This document shows positions 23,580 through 37,389 of a stretch of 64,000 nt of DNA, one piece after another (positions within the stretch are counted from its first letter, which is position 1; each line of letters begins with the position of its first letter). The position numbers and the translations under genes were made by a program. Where the stretch lies: contig CM077665.1 in the NCBI GenBank assembly GCA_039707655.1, positions 81,345,954 through 81,409,953 on the forward strand, given 5' to 3'. The notes beneath the pieces were generated by a model. The model did no database searches. It saw only the letters and a list, made by a program, of their open reading frames with translations, and was not told the origin of the DNA. Source of the DNA: Elymus sibiricus (lineage: Eukaryota > Streptophyta > Magnoliopsida > Poales > Poaceae).

Positions 23580-24540
23580 TTCAACTCATTACCTTTTTTC
23601 AAACATTCAAAAAATATTCTTGCGACGAGGGGATTCAAACTCCACCTGGGAAGATTAGCACCAGCCCGAGTAACCAACTAGACAATCAACATCGTCTCCA
23701 TATGTTCTTTTCGTCTTTCTTTTCTGTTCGTCGATGATGGTTTTCCTTTTTTGTATTGTTTGGCCGGTTTTTCTTCACTTTGTATTTTTTAGTTTTTTCC
23801 TTTTTCCTACTTATTTTTATTTTTATAATTCATAAGCTTTCTTAATTTCATGACCCTTGTCAAATTCATGAACTTTTTGAATCCTTGAGCTTCTTCAAAT
23901 CCAGGGACGTCTTTTTATTTTTCTTTATTTTTTCTTTTTCCTTATTCAAATGCATGAGCATTTTTTAATTTGTTTTTTGCAATTTTGATAACTTTTTCAG
24001 TTTGTGAACCTTTTTGAAATTATGAAAGTCATGAACTATTTTCAAATTTTGTGAGCTTTCTTCCAATGAACAAAATCAATGATTTTTTTCCAAAATCGAT
24101 GAATTTCTTCAAATTAGTGTTTTTTTTTCAAAATCAATGATTTTTTTCAATTTCATAAACTTTTTCAAAATTGATGAATTTGGCCAAATTCATGAACAAT
24201 TTTTGAATGTGCGATCTTATTTTGAATTTTTGAACTCTTTTTTGAATTTATGATTTATGGTAGCTTTTTGTGGAAGCCAACCAAACAACCCCAACTTTCC
24301 TTGGTCTGACCGAGTTCACTAATTTTAAAAAGTTCATGAGTTTGAAAATATGTTTCAAATTTAGAAAATAGTCATGAATTTGGAGAAAATCCATGAATAT
24401 GAGAAAAATTCATGAATTTGAAAATGGTTCATGAATGTTCATGCATATGTTTTTAAAACATGAAATTTAAAAAAGATATAGAAAAAAGAAAAGAAGAAGA
24501 AGAAAAACAAAGCTTCCTCAAAACATGAACAATTCAAATA
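23580..24540. repeat. AT-rich degenerate repeat block
   Basis: TTTTTCAAATTCATGAAC-like units, first in one orientation and then in the other around 24330-24480. No gene seen. Confidence 0.55.
24262..24314 (+). repeat. Diverged copy of the STEEP1 5' leader
   Basis: TTTTGTGGAAGCCAACCAAA with its CCCCAACTTTCC continuation matches 25251-25311 just before the STEEP1-like gene, with only a few differences over about 45 bases. It is flanked by AT-rich repeats and has no downstream exon. Confidence 0.7.
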
Positions 24541-25230
24541 GTTATGGTCCATCCGAGTTACTAAGAGACCGAAGAAACTCTTGGTGTACCATTTCTCGAA
24601 GGAGTCCAGTGACAGTACTAGCCACCTGCAACACAAACACTTTTGACTCCACGATGAAGATGAAGGAACCGCTGACATGACGTGGACAGAAAAGAAGAAA
24701 CAAGACCCTCGTCAAGACCTTCGTTGCCGTCTTCAAGGTTTTGCTTGGACACAAATTCGCGGCTCCTCAACAACGTCCTAGAACCACATTGAGCCAGTGG
24801 CCCGAAAACTTTTATTCGTGTTGATAACGTCGGCACCAAGCGAGCAACGTCACCCGACAAATTAATTCTATACCTAGAATCCAGTGTCAGACTATTTATA
24901 TACCAACTGAAAAACAAATAACTACACACTCATATTTTTGGGACCGAAGAAGTTAACTGAAAAACAACGAACTGTTAATAAGGCACTATCATAAAAATAA
25001 GATCGCGTGCATGCATTCACAGTGATGCGTATATCTGATTGTGTCGTGTTCAAAAAGTAATAAAGCACTAAACATGATAACGAGGCAGAATCAATTATCG
25101 ACTACAGTATTTCTATACCAATGGAAAATGGAGGAGCTGACCCTAAAAAAAAAAGGAAAATGAAGGAGTTCTGACAGGCAGCTTCTAGGCCAGGCAGAAA
25201 TCCTGATATTAGGCCTTAAAAGAATCCAAC
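24541..25230. other. Unassigned intergenic DNA
   Basis: No domain, exon pair or clear repeat recognised. Short open stretches on the minus strand (24618-24929) have no recognisable features. Confidence 0.4.
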
Positions 25231-25249
25231 GCCTGAAAATGATGCCTAG

Positions 25250-29283
<4,034 letters not shown>

Positions 29284-30283
29284 AATACCAACTTCAGTTG
29301 CAGCAGCCTGTACTCTTATCTGGAAGGAAAATGACCCAATGCCACCTGTATTGGATCTGCTGAAGAGAAGGCTCAGGCCATAGAACCAGGTGTCAGAAGA
29401 TCAGAAGGTGCTAAGAGAGTCGAAAGGCTGCTTAACAGGACTAGCCCTGACTTCAGAGCAAGCAGCCAATCTGTGCTGAATTTGCTCATTGTTTCTGTTG
29501 TAATCTTGTAACCATTACTGAGATGGAGATATACATTGAAGCAAAATTGTGTGAATTGTGATGCATACTGTCGCCCATGTTCGTATGGAACATCCAACAT
29601 GTACATTTGATTTTAATTTTAGCCTGAGCCTGTGGGTGATTTCTCAGGTTTAATATTTGACATGAATGATTTCATATTTTGTGTTGTGCGGTTACTGTTC
29701 AGGCTTTCGCAGGGATTTCACCAGACAAGTAAATTGGAGACTATTATAATCATGTAATGTCTGGAATGTTGAGATCTGACATATCGTGGTTGGTTTGACG
29801 AGTTCTTGTGATCTGGGTATGCATTACTATGTGCCTCTTTTTGTTACTCCTTTGCTGGCTAATGAACTGTTTTCGTGGGACACCCACAATGCTCTTTTAA
29901 GGGCGCAAATTAACACCAAGGCATTAAGCCTAGTGGTGTAAAACACCAAGCGAAAAGGTTGGCCAGCAATCACAAAAATCTAAAAGAATGCAGAGCAGTG
30001 TACATGTGTATTGAGGCCAACTTTTCTTAGAGTCCGACTTAATAGAATGATTTTTTTATGCTGACTATCCATATGATGAGGAGAAATAAAATTTTAACTG
30101 CCATTCGTAACTTTCTTTTTCGCAAAAAACTTCCAAAAGATCTTTTTTTTTTTGTAAAGTCCATGTAAAGTTTAAGCATCCCAAAGATTTTTTTTGCGGG
30201 TCAGGATTCTAACACCAGTGATGTTACAACAAATGACACATGGGGTCAGGGTGCACGTGACGGTGAACATAACAACAATGTTG
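29284..30283. other. STEEP1 3' UTR and intergenic DNA
   Basis: The stop codon is followed by AT-rich DNA that probably contains the 3' UTR (roughly to 29550-29760). No further gene or clear element is seen up to the MITE at 30287. Confidence 0.5.
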
Positions 30284-30286
30284 TTA

Positions 30287-30684
30287 GAGCATCTCCAGCC
30301 GTTGGAGCCCTCAAGAACACCACCGAACCAAAAAAGTTGGTGTCTTGGGGGGCCAAATGCTTCAGCCGGCCAAAATAAGAGTGCATGGGAAGGACATTTT
30401 CCCTGCCACACCCCACCCCAACCCAAAGTTTGTGTGGGAAATGATTAAGTGGGCCAAAAAAAAGGACACGTGGGGAGACACGATTCGCCAAAACTTCCGC
30501 CCGGCGCCCCCAAGAGCCCCCCAGCGCGCTGGGTTTCGCCTGGGTATGCCGGCGCTATTTGACGTCCTGGGGGCGCGCTAGGGGCGTGGCTGGGTCGTTT
30601 TTCAGCAAAAAGTGACATCCGAGCCTAAAACCGAGCCTAAAAAGGTGTCCTGGGGGCGTCCTGGGGGCGTGGGTGGAGATGCTC
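30287..30684. mobile_element. Harbinger-like MITE, 398 bp
   Basis: GAGCATCTCCAGCC and GGTGGAGATGCTC are inverted ends with a TTA duplication on each side (30284-30286, 30685-30687). The interior is GC-rich and shares a CCGGCGCTATTTGACG-like motif with the split element at 4575/21102, so the two are probably related. Confidence 0.88.
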
Positions 30685-30765
30685 TTACAATGGAGGATCT
30701 CAACCCATTTTTTGCAGCATCAAAAAGCGTTATGAGATCCTCACAAGCAAAGACTGTTTCATGGC

Positions 30766-31800
30766 TTTTTTTTTTCTCGAAACGGAGGCAAAGATTGCCT
30801 CATCTATTAAATAAGCAGAAGAGAATTGCCCAGTTAATTACGGAAAACCGGGCAAAAACCGAAACAACAAGGGCCAAGCCCATTCCCATAGACTGAAACA
30901 CTAAGGGCAAAGCCCACCCTTATCGATGACACGTCGACCTACGACTAGACAACGCAGCTTTGACTCTAACGGAGAACTCAGAAGAACAAAACCAGGCACG
31001 GCTGGCGCCACGGAAGATCGCCGAACGGCCCCCCTGCAGCCAGTCATCGTACACCACAGGGCCCTGCCACCGCAGCTTCGACTCCACAGCAACAAACAGT
31101 CCGAGGCAATACCATGGACACGCCGAAGAAGAGCCGACTACCGCAACCATTGCCGCGTCGCCTACATCGCTCCCACCATCATCGTTGCCACAGAAGTCTG
31201 GTCGCCATAATGATTCTCTCGGGGCCGCCGCCCCGACATCCACCGCTTCGTCGCGCCCAGCGCAATCAACCGGCACCGCCTTCCAGGGCCGCCGCCCTGA
31301 CATACCACCGCTCCCCTCGAGCAGCAACGCCGCACAACCCAGCTGCCTGCAGCCCACGCTCCTCAAGGCAACCACTCGCAGACCACGAACGTCGCACCAC
31401 ATCCGGGGCCGCCGCCCCGACGTAAAGTCAGACCGCCCCCTCTGGGGCGCATCGACCGAGCCGACACCCCTACCGCCCAAGCGGGACAAGGATGCCACCC
31501 AATCAATGTCGAGATAGAGCCCCACCTCATAGAGCTGCCACTCACATTGTTCCCGAGATCTCCATCTTGACACACAAACAAAAACCACCCGGAGTCGCCG
31601 CCCCGACGCCCACTGTCTCCGACGACGAAGAGATCCGTGCAAACTGCAGTATGCTGACTCTCCAAGGCGATGCCTCAAAGAAGGAAACGACGTAGCCGCC
31701 ATCATCGCCCGCTTCGACCATCCAAAGCTAGAGATTTCTCCCCGAGAGTCGTGTAATGAAGCTCCACGGGCTTTGGCCACACAAACAAACATAGATGGGC
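30766..31800 (-). mobile_element. Probable minus-strand retroposon (LINE/SINE type)
   Basis: A T-run at 30767-30775 followed by CTCGAAACGGAGGCAAAGAT is a 3' end seen in many Triticeae retroposons when read on the minus strand. The body contains several GGGGCCGCCGCCCCGAC repeats (31218, 31289, 31408 and a variant near 31590). A 290-residue minus-strand frame (30920-31792) spans it, but it has no domain and its Gly/Arg richness follows from the GC repeats. No target duplication was identified. Confidence 0.45.
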
Positions 31801-31805
31801 TTAAC

Positions 31806-31984
31806 CACTGGCAGATCTAGGGGTGGGGTCGTCCACAAACAATTTGCAGATTATGTTTTACTAGTGCATCCATATGTATATTTAGTACTCTATTAACTAT
31901 TTGTAATGTGTTTCGACATACAAACTGCTACTCCTTTATAATGTTGCCCATCCCCGCATTGGTCAAATTCTAGATCCGCCACTG
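31806..31984. mobile_element. hAT MITE, 179 bp
   Basis: CACTGGCAGATCTAG and CTAGATCCGCCACTG are inverted ends, flanked by GGCTTAAC (31798-31805) and GACTTAAC (31985-31992), an 8-bp duplication with one mismatch. The ends resemble the 716-bp element at 2546. Confidence 0.82.
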
Positions 31985-32094
31985 GACTTAACGGTGGGCA
32001 TGCTTCACATGGAATTTTCATTTTGACATGAAAAGTACTCCCATCCCATCCATATCGTATCGAGCATCCAAAATACCACGGAAAATGTTTAGTA

Positions 32095-32253
32095 CTACCT
32101 CCGTTCCTAAATATAAGTATTTTTTAGAGATTCCACTACGAATTACATACGAAGCAAAATGAATGAATCTATATTTTAAAGTATGTCTATATACATCCGT
32201 ATGTAGTCCCTAGTGTAATCTTTAAAAAGACTTCAATTTAGGAACGGAGGGAG
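32095..32253. mobile_element. Stowaway MITE upstream of RPB8
   Basis: CTACCTCCGTTCCTAAATAT and GGAACGGAGGGAG ends with TA on both sides. 159 bp, lying about 690 bp before the RPB8 start codon, so it may sit in the promoter. Confidence 0.92.
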
Positions 32254-32419
32254 TACTTCTAGAAACAGAGAAAGTGACAGCCGTAACAAAATAATAAAAC
32301 TTGTGGAAAAGGAAAGAGAAGAATGTACCGCATTCGTTTTGAGTCATTTCGACAATCATATCTTTTGAGAGCAAAAACGACAATAAAAATAACAAAGATA
32401 GGGCGACGTAGAGCGGCAA

Positions 32420-32943
32420 GGGCCCAGGCCTTAGCCCACGAACGGCCCGTCGATGGCAGAAACCCTACCCACCAGTCTCGCTCCACTACACACACCCAAA
32501 GGCCGGCCGAAGCTCTGCTCAAACCCTCTCTGTTTTTCCATCTCCTGCCAGTCCCCACATCGCCTCCGCTCCCACGCCGCGGAACACCCCGCAGCGCAAC
32601 CCCGGCGATCCGCACCGGCTCCTCCCCGGCGCCTCAGGTCGACCCCCCTCCTCCCTTTCTCCCTCGTTCCAGCGGCCCGGCTCGCCTCACTTCCGCTCGC
32701 CGCCGTCGGGCCCGACCGATCCGTGGGCGTGGGTGCTTGTTCGTGGCTTCCGCGCCGCTCGTCGATTTAGGATTCTGGAGACGATTTTTCTTTGTTTGTT
32801 TGGAGAACGCGGGTTAGGAGGCACATGTGTGGATTATCCGAGAACCAGCAATCGGTAGTAGGATGCTAGGGTTGCCGTGCTCTCTCGTAGCAAGTTTATT
32901 ATTGCATAGCTGAAGTTGGTGCTCTCCGTCTTGTGCAGGGAAA
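32420..32943 (+). promoter_or_regulatory. RPB8 5' leader with a likely 5'-UTR intron
   Basis: GC-rich DNA ends with GCGCCTCAG and then GTCGACC near 32637, a plausible donor. An acceptor TTGTGCAG lies at 32931-32938, five bases before the RPB8 ATG. The inferred arrangement is a non-coding first exon, a roughly 300-bp intron, then the coding exon. The transcription start is not fixed by the sequence. Confidence 0.55.
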
Positions 32944-35900
32944 ATGGCCGAGCATCTCTTTGAGGACATCTTCCACGTCACCAGGATCGACCCCGATGGC
33001 AAGAAGTTCGACAGAGGTAGTTCGCTCTGGCTGTTATGCATGGTGAACTTAAAGTTGTATCTATACTAAGTGGCGCTTTGCCCTGCCGAATCATGCTGCT
33101 CATTTATGCCTGTCCGTCTCCTGGAGTTGCTGCTAGCAGTGAGGTAGCAAGATAATTTATCATAGTTTCAAAAAAACGCTAGGCGTTAATTGCGCGTTCT
33201 GCCACTGCCTTGCGCTTTTCTGACCAAAGCACACGCTTATGCACAATTATGCGCAGATTAAGCGCAAGTAAGCGCTAGGCCTTTTGCTATCATTCCTTTT
33301 TTAACCATGGAATTTATGCCTACCCAGTTCACAGTGTTCTATGCTAATGTTTGGACCCTGGACTGTTAACACTTAACATCACACCTACCCTTACGCACTA
33401 AGAAGCACGGATACGGCGACACGGACACGGCGACACGCATACGGGGACACGGGATACGGCAATTTCCAAAAACAGCCCATCGGGGACACGCCGAGTATAT
33501 ATATAATATATTAATATATATATATCCAGCAGTAGCAACTCTCTGAACATAACCCCAAAGAGGATATTTCGGATCCACAGCACCAGGTCCTCCTTCACTC
33601 TCACCCACGGATGATTGGCTACCAGCAGTGGCGCTGCTCCCAGATGCAATGTTCCCTAACATGAAGCAATCAATCAATCAGCAATTCACATGGGGAAGCA
33701 ACAAGCAAGCAGCAGAAGGCCAGCAACAATAAGCAAGCAGCAGCAGCACATGAACACCATGGGGAAGCAACAAGCAAGCAGCAGCAGCACATGAACAGCA
33801 TGGGGAAGCAACTAGCAAGCAGAAACAGCAAGGGCAGACGAACAGGGGAAGCAAGCAGCAGCAACTCAACAAAAAATCGATTCAAATAGATGAAAAGAGA
33901 TCAGGATTACCTGCTCCAGCGTGGTCGCCGTTGGGAGGAGAGGCTGCTGCACTTGGGGGACGGCGGCGGTCGAGTCCAGGCGGCAGCGGCGGCGAGTTGC
34001 GGCGGCGGTGGCGAGTTGCGGCGGCGGAGGCGGCGACGAGGAGTTCAGGAGGAGGCGGCGGCGGCAAGTCCAGCAGATGGGAAACCCTATTTTGTGGCGT
34101 TGACTAGTCCAGGAGGTTTCCCAGCTCGTGAACGTGACCTGCAAAAAGAAAGCGATTCCTATCGGGCCGTGGCGTAGTTGGGCCTCCCGAGTCCCCTACG
34201 TGTCCCCTGCGTGTCCCACCCGTGTCCAGCCATTTTTTTCTTTTTTTAATTCGTATTTCGGGAAATACGGCGGGATACGCGTGTCCGACCGTATCCGACC
34301 GTGTCGCCGTGTCCGGCCGTGTCAGCACGGGGATTCGGCAACTTCTGCCGTGTCTATGCTTTGTAGCTTACGCAACCTCGTAGCTGCAGATGATTACTGA
34401 ACTGAAACGTTTACCTTTCCATATCGGTGTGCAGTAAATCACATTTACGTAGCAAGATAATCTATTAGTTTAAAAAAAAGCGCTAGGCGTTAATTGTGAG
34501 TTTTGCCACCGCCTTGTGCTTTTCTGACCAAAGAACACGCTTATGCGCAATTATGTGCAGATTAAGTGCAAGTAAGCGCTAGGCCTTTTGAGATTTTAAC
34601 TATGGAATTTTGGCCTACCCAGTTCACAGTGCTCTATGCCAATGTCTGGATCCTGGACTGTTAACACTTAACATCACAGCTACACTTACGCAACCTTGTA
34701 GCTGCAGATGATTACTGAACTGAAACGTTTACCTTTCCACATCGACGTGCAGTTAATCGCATTGAGGCTAGAAGTGAGCAGTTGGACATGTACATGCAAT
34801 TAGATATCGCTACCGATGTCTACCCAATGCATATGGGTGACAAGTTCACCATGGTTTTAGCTCCGACACTGAACCTGGATGGGACTCCAGACACTGGCTA
34901 CTATACTCAGGTAACATGACCTGATTCTTCTTTGAATTTTTTATCATGAAATAATTTGGCAACTGAATGATGTGAATGCGGCTCATTATATGTGTCAGTT
35001 GCCTAAATGTTATTATTACCTTACATGGACTTGTCTTCATGGAGGACGTATGTTTTGGGGCTGATACTCAGGAAGCTCGTGTTATTTCTTTTCTTCTTTC
35101 AGGCTGGTAGGAAAACACTTGCTGACAAGTATGACTATGTCATGCACGGAAAACTTTACAAGATTTCAGAGGACGGTGGCAGTAAGGATAAAACAGCTCC
35201 TAAAGTGTATGCCTTCTCTGAACTCTAGATTACTGATTTTGTATGGGTTTTTAAGCTTGCAGGATTTGATATACTGTATGCGATATATTCGAGTAAGCTC
35301 TATAAGCATGTTGCTGAAGCTCATGAGTTTGAGAGTACATAATGATCTGTTATTTACCCTCAGCTCATGAGATTGATTTCTTACCTTCATATAGCCGATG
35401 AAGAATTTGCTCTATAACCATGTTGCTGAAGGTCATGAGTTTGAGAGTACATAATGATTCTCTTATTTACCCTTCAGTTCCTTAATCCCGGCTTCTTAAT
35501 GCATGTCCATATAATCCTGTGTGGGTGGGGATGGTTGTTGAGATTGCTTGATGCATGTATTCCTGAATAGCCTGGTGTATACACTACAAGATAAGGGGTG
35601 TTGCTTGAGATTGCTTCCGTGAGTGTTACTGAGTTACCTGATGTATCATGGTCAAAGATAATAGGTGGGCGGGGCGGGATCGTTGAAATGTGAGTGTTAC
35701 CTAGTAACCTGGTCTATATACATTGTCCAAGATAAGGGGTTGCTTTTGAGATTGCTTAATTTGAGTGTTACTGAGTAACCTGATGTTATATACATGGTTC
35801 AAGATGAAGCTCGGCTGCTTTCCCTCGAAATGAATGTTAGTACAAATGAAATAATGTCATGGGCTGTTCCCATGTGGAGATCTTGGTGTAACTCATACAA

Positions 35901-36433
35901 AGAGCAAAGTTCCATCTGTTGAAGGGCTCTGATTGAAGGATTTGGTTTTACATATTTGATGTTCCTTGTTTATAGTTTGTACTCACTCGGAATTTCTTAA
36001 ATCTTTGCAAAAGGAGCCCATTTTCTTACGAAACAGCTGAAGCAGAATTTATTGATAGTGTGTTGATAGTCTTTTCTCATTTTTGAACCATAAGCATGCA
36101 GATCTAGTTGTGTTAAATGTCTTAAATCACACATTCAGACCGTGCAGTACAACCACAATTATTTTTCGAGGAACATTTACATTTTCTCACGATGCCTATT
36201 TGTTTGTCTCCAACCGACCTACACTTTTTTTGCACCTAGTGGCTATTTCTCAACCAAGTGAGTTTGCCAATTCCCTCGTGCAACCATTCTAATGATTTTG
36301 CCCACTTTTTCCTCCTTCCAGAGAGATCTATGCATCTTTTGGTGGCCTCCTGATGTTGCTCAAAGGTGATGCTTCAAGTGCTGCTAACCTCGAGCTGGAT
36401 CAAAGGCTGTTCCTCCTCATCCGAAAGGTGTAA
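32944..36433 (+). CDS. RPB8: RNA polymerases I/II/III subunit RPB8 (RPABC3)
   Basis: Four coding exons, 32944-33016, 34753-34910, 35103-35206 and 36322-36433, join in frame to 148 residues, the size of plant RPB8. It starts [20 protein letters not shown] and ends RLFLLIRKV. Conserved family stretches are [32 protein letters not shown] and [14 protein letters not shown]8 is a shared core subunit of RNA polymerases I, II and III, an OB-fold-like beta barrel in the nucleus. Intron 1 (33017-34752) is unusually large because of a tandem duplication and a 969-bp hAT insertion. The duplication also copied the acceptor and the start of exon 2, so a decoy splice site exists upstream of the true one. 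The coding sequence is undamaged. Confidence 0.97.
33398..34366. mobile_element. hAT-like element in RPB8 intron 1, 969 bp
   Basis: CTAAGAAGCACGGATACGG and the inverse of its right end (CTACAAAGCATAGACACGG) match at most positions. The flanks carry the perfect 8-bp duplication CTTACGCA (33390-33397, 34367-34374). The subterminal parts are CACGG/ACACGG-rich on both sides. The interior has a tandem repeat at 33690-33860 and a GCGGCGGC tract at 33960-34070. No transposase seen. It lies within copy 1 of the RPB8 duplication. Confidence 0.85.
33690..33860. repeat. Minisatellite inside the hAT element
   Basis: Units built from GCAAGCAGCAGCAGCACATG and GGGGAAGCAACAAGC repeat about three to four times with variants. 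Confidence 0.75.
35297..35477 (+). repeat. Tandem duplication in RPB8 intron 3
   Basis: GCTCTATAAGCATGTTGCTG with its following 50 bases (35297-35363) recurs at 35409-35477 with a few differences. Confidence 0.85.
35540..35812 (+). repeat. Degenerate tandem array in RPB8 intron 3
   Basis: Units combining GAGATTGCTT, GAGTGTTACTGAGTAACCTG and CAAGATAAGGGGTTGCTT repeat about three to four times with length variation. Confidence 0.75.
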
Positions 36434-37389
36434 GCGTGTCATCTACCGGATAACCAGCGCTTGTAGTTCACTGAGGGCTATGCCGAGCCCGTGATCGTTT
36501 GGATGCTAATCGTCCTACACCCATATGTACTCTTTTGGCGGTAATATGGCTCTACATTGGTGCAATGGCTTCTCTGTAGCACCAGTTGCTTACTCTTGTT
36601 CCCCCTGGAGCGCATTATGCGTGTTACTAACTTATGTTATCAATGTTCCGGGTAAATTACGATGCTGCGCGAATGTTGTCTTCGGTAATAATTATTATCA
36701 CAGTGTGGATGTGATGCTGGTAGTCTGGTTCTACTACATCTTTGCTTGTGTGAACTTTGCATCCATATATTCAACCAAATCTCCAGCAGGCGAACACCAC
36801 ATGGTGGATACCTGTTGCACAGCTTTGGATTGGTTTCAAAGTTCACATACCATTTCCTCCCTGCCCCTTCACACACACGAGAAGAAGCATTTACTGGGAG
36901 TATTATCTTTGCTCGTCTGAACTTTGAGCACCCATATCTTATTGCAAAATCTTAAACAGGGGATGATGCTATTATTCATGAGCCAGTAAATGGGTCTGAC
37001 TGCATGATTTATCTAGAGATCGGTCGGATTTCATCAAGCATGCGCCCTCCTTTGTAATTGTAGAAATCAACATGTAGAACTCCCAACATGATGTAAAATT
37101 ACAAGAACGAAATTTTGACGAATTTCGGGCAGTCCTAGTTAAGATCACTTACTTACTCGCTCTTGGAGCATCCAGCTAGCTACTCCATCCATGGTACATA
37201 TATGAGGACGCTAAAAAAACTACGTACACAGTCGATATGATGGTGTATACTCCTCGATCGGTTTCATTCATTCATTTCATTTTCCGGTATCCCTGCTGCT
37301 GTTACTGTCACTCACATGTTCCTTCTCCCCCCTCAACAAATCCTACATAACAAGACGAGACGAACGGAATGGACGACGGCGGGCGATCA
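36434..37389. other. Shared 3' flank of RPB8 and UXS
   Basis: The two genes converge here with 956 bp between stop codons. The stretch should hold both 3' UTRs. Near 36745-36775 and 36835-36860 related TGAACTTTG-type words occur in opposite orientation. No gene seen. Confidence 0.6.

Larger units (their letters stand above)
33144..34766 (+). repeat. Tandem duplication across RPB8 intron 1/exon 2 border
   Basis: Copy 1 (33144-34448, about 328 bp once the hAT element is removed) and copy 2 (34449-34766, 318 bp) run in parallel from GTAGCAAGATAAT through CTGTTAACACTTAACATCAC to the acceptor. Copy 1 ends GTGCAGTAAATCACATTTAC and copy 2 GTGCAGTTAATCGCATTGAG; the latter is the working junction of exon 2. 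Copies differ by scattered substitutions, so the event is not recent. Confidence 0.93.

Noticed and set aside
30920..31792. 290-codon minus-strand open frame
   Set aside because: Spans a retroposon body with repeated GC words; no recognisable domain and no splice partners.
33690..33860. Regular repeats that could suggest a CRISPR-like array
   Set aside because: Units are contiguous and variable with no unique spacers; it is a minisatellite inside an hAT element in a plant intron.
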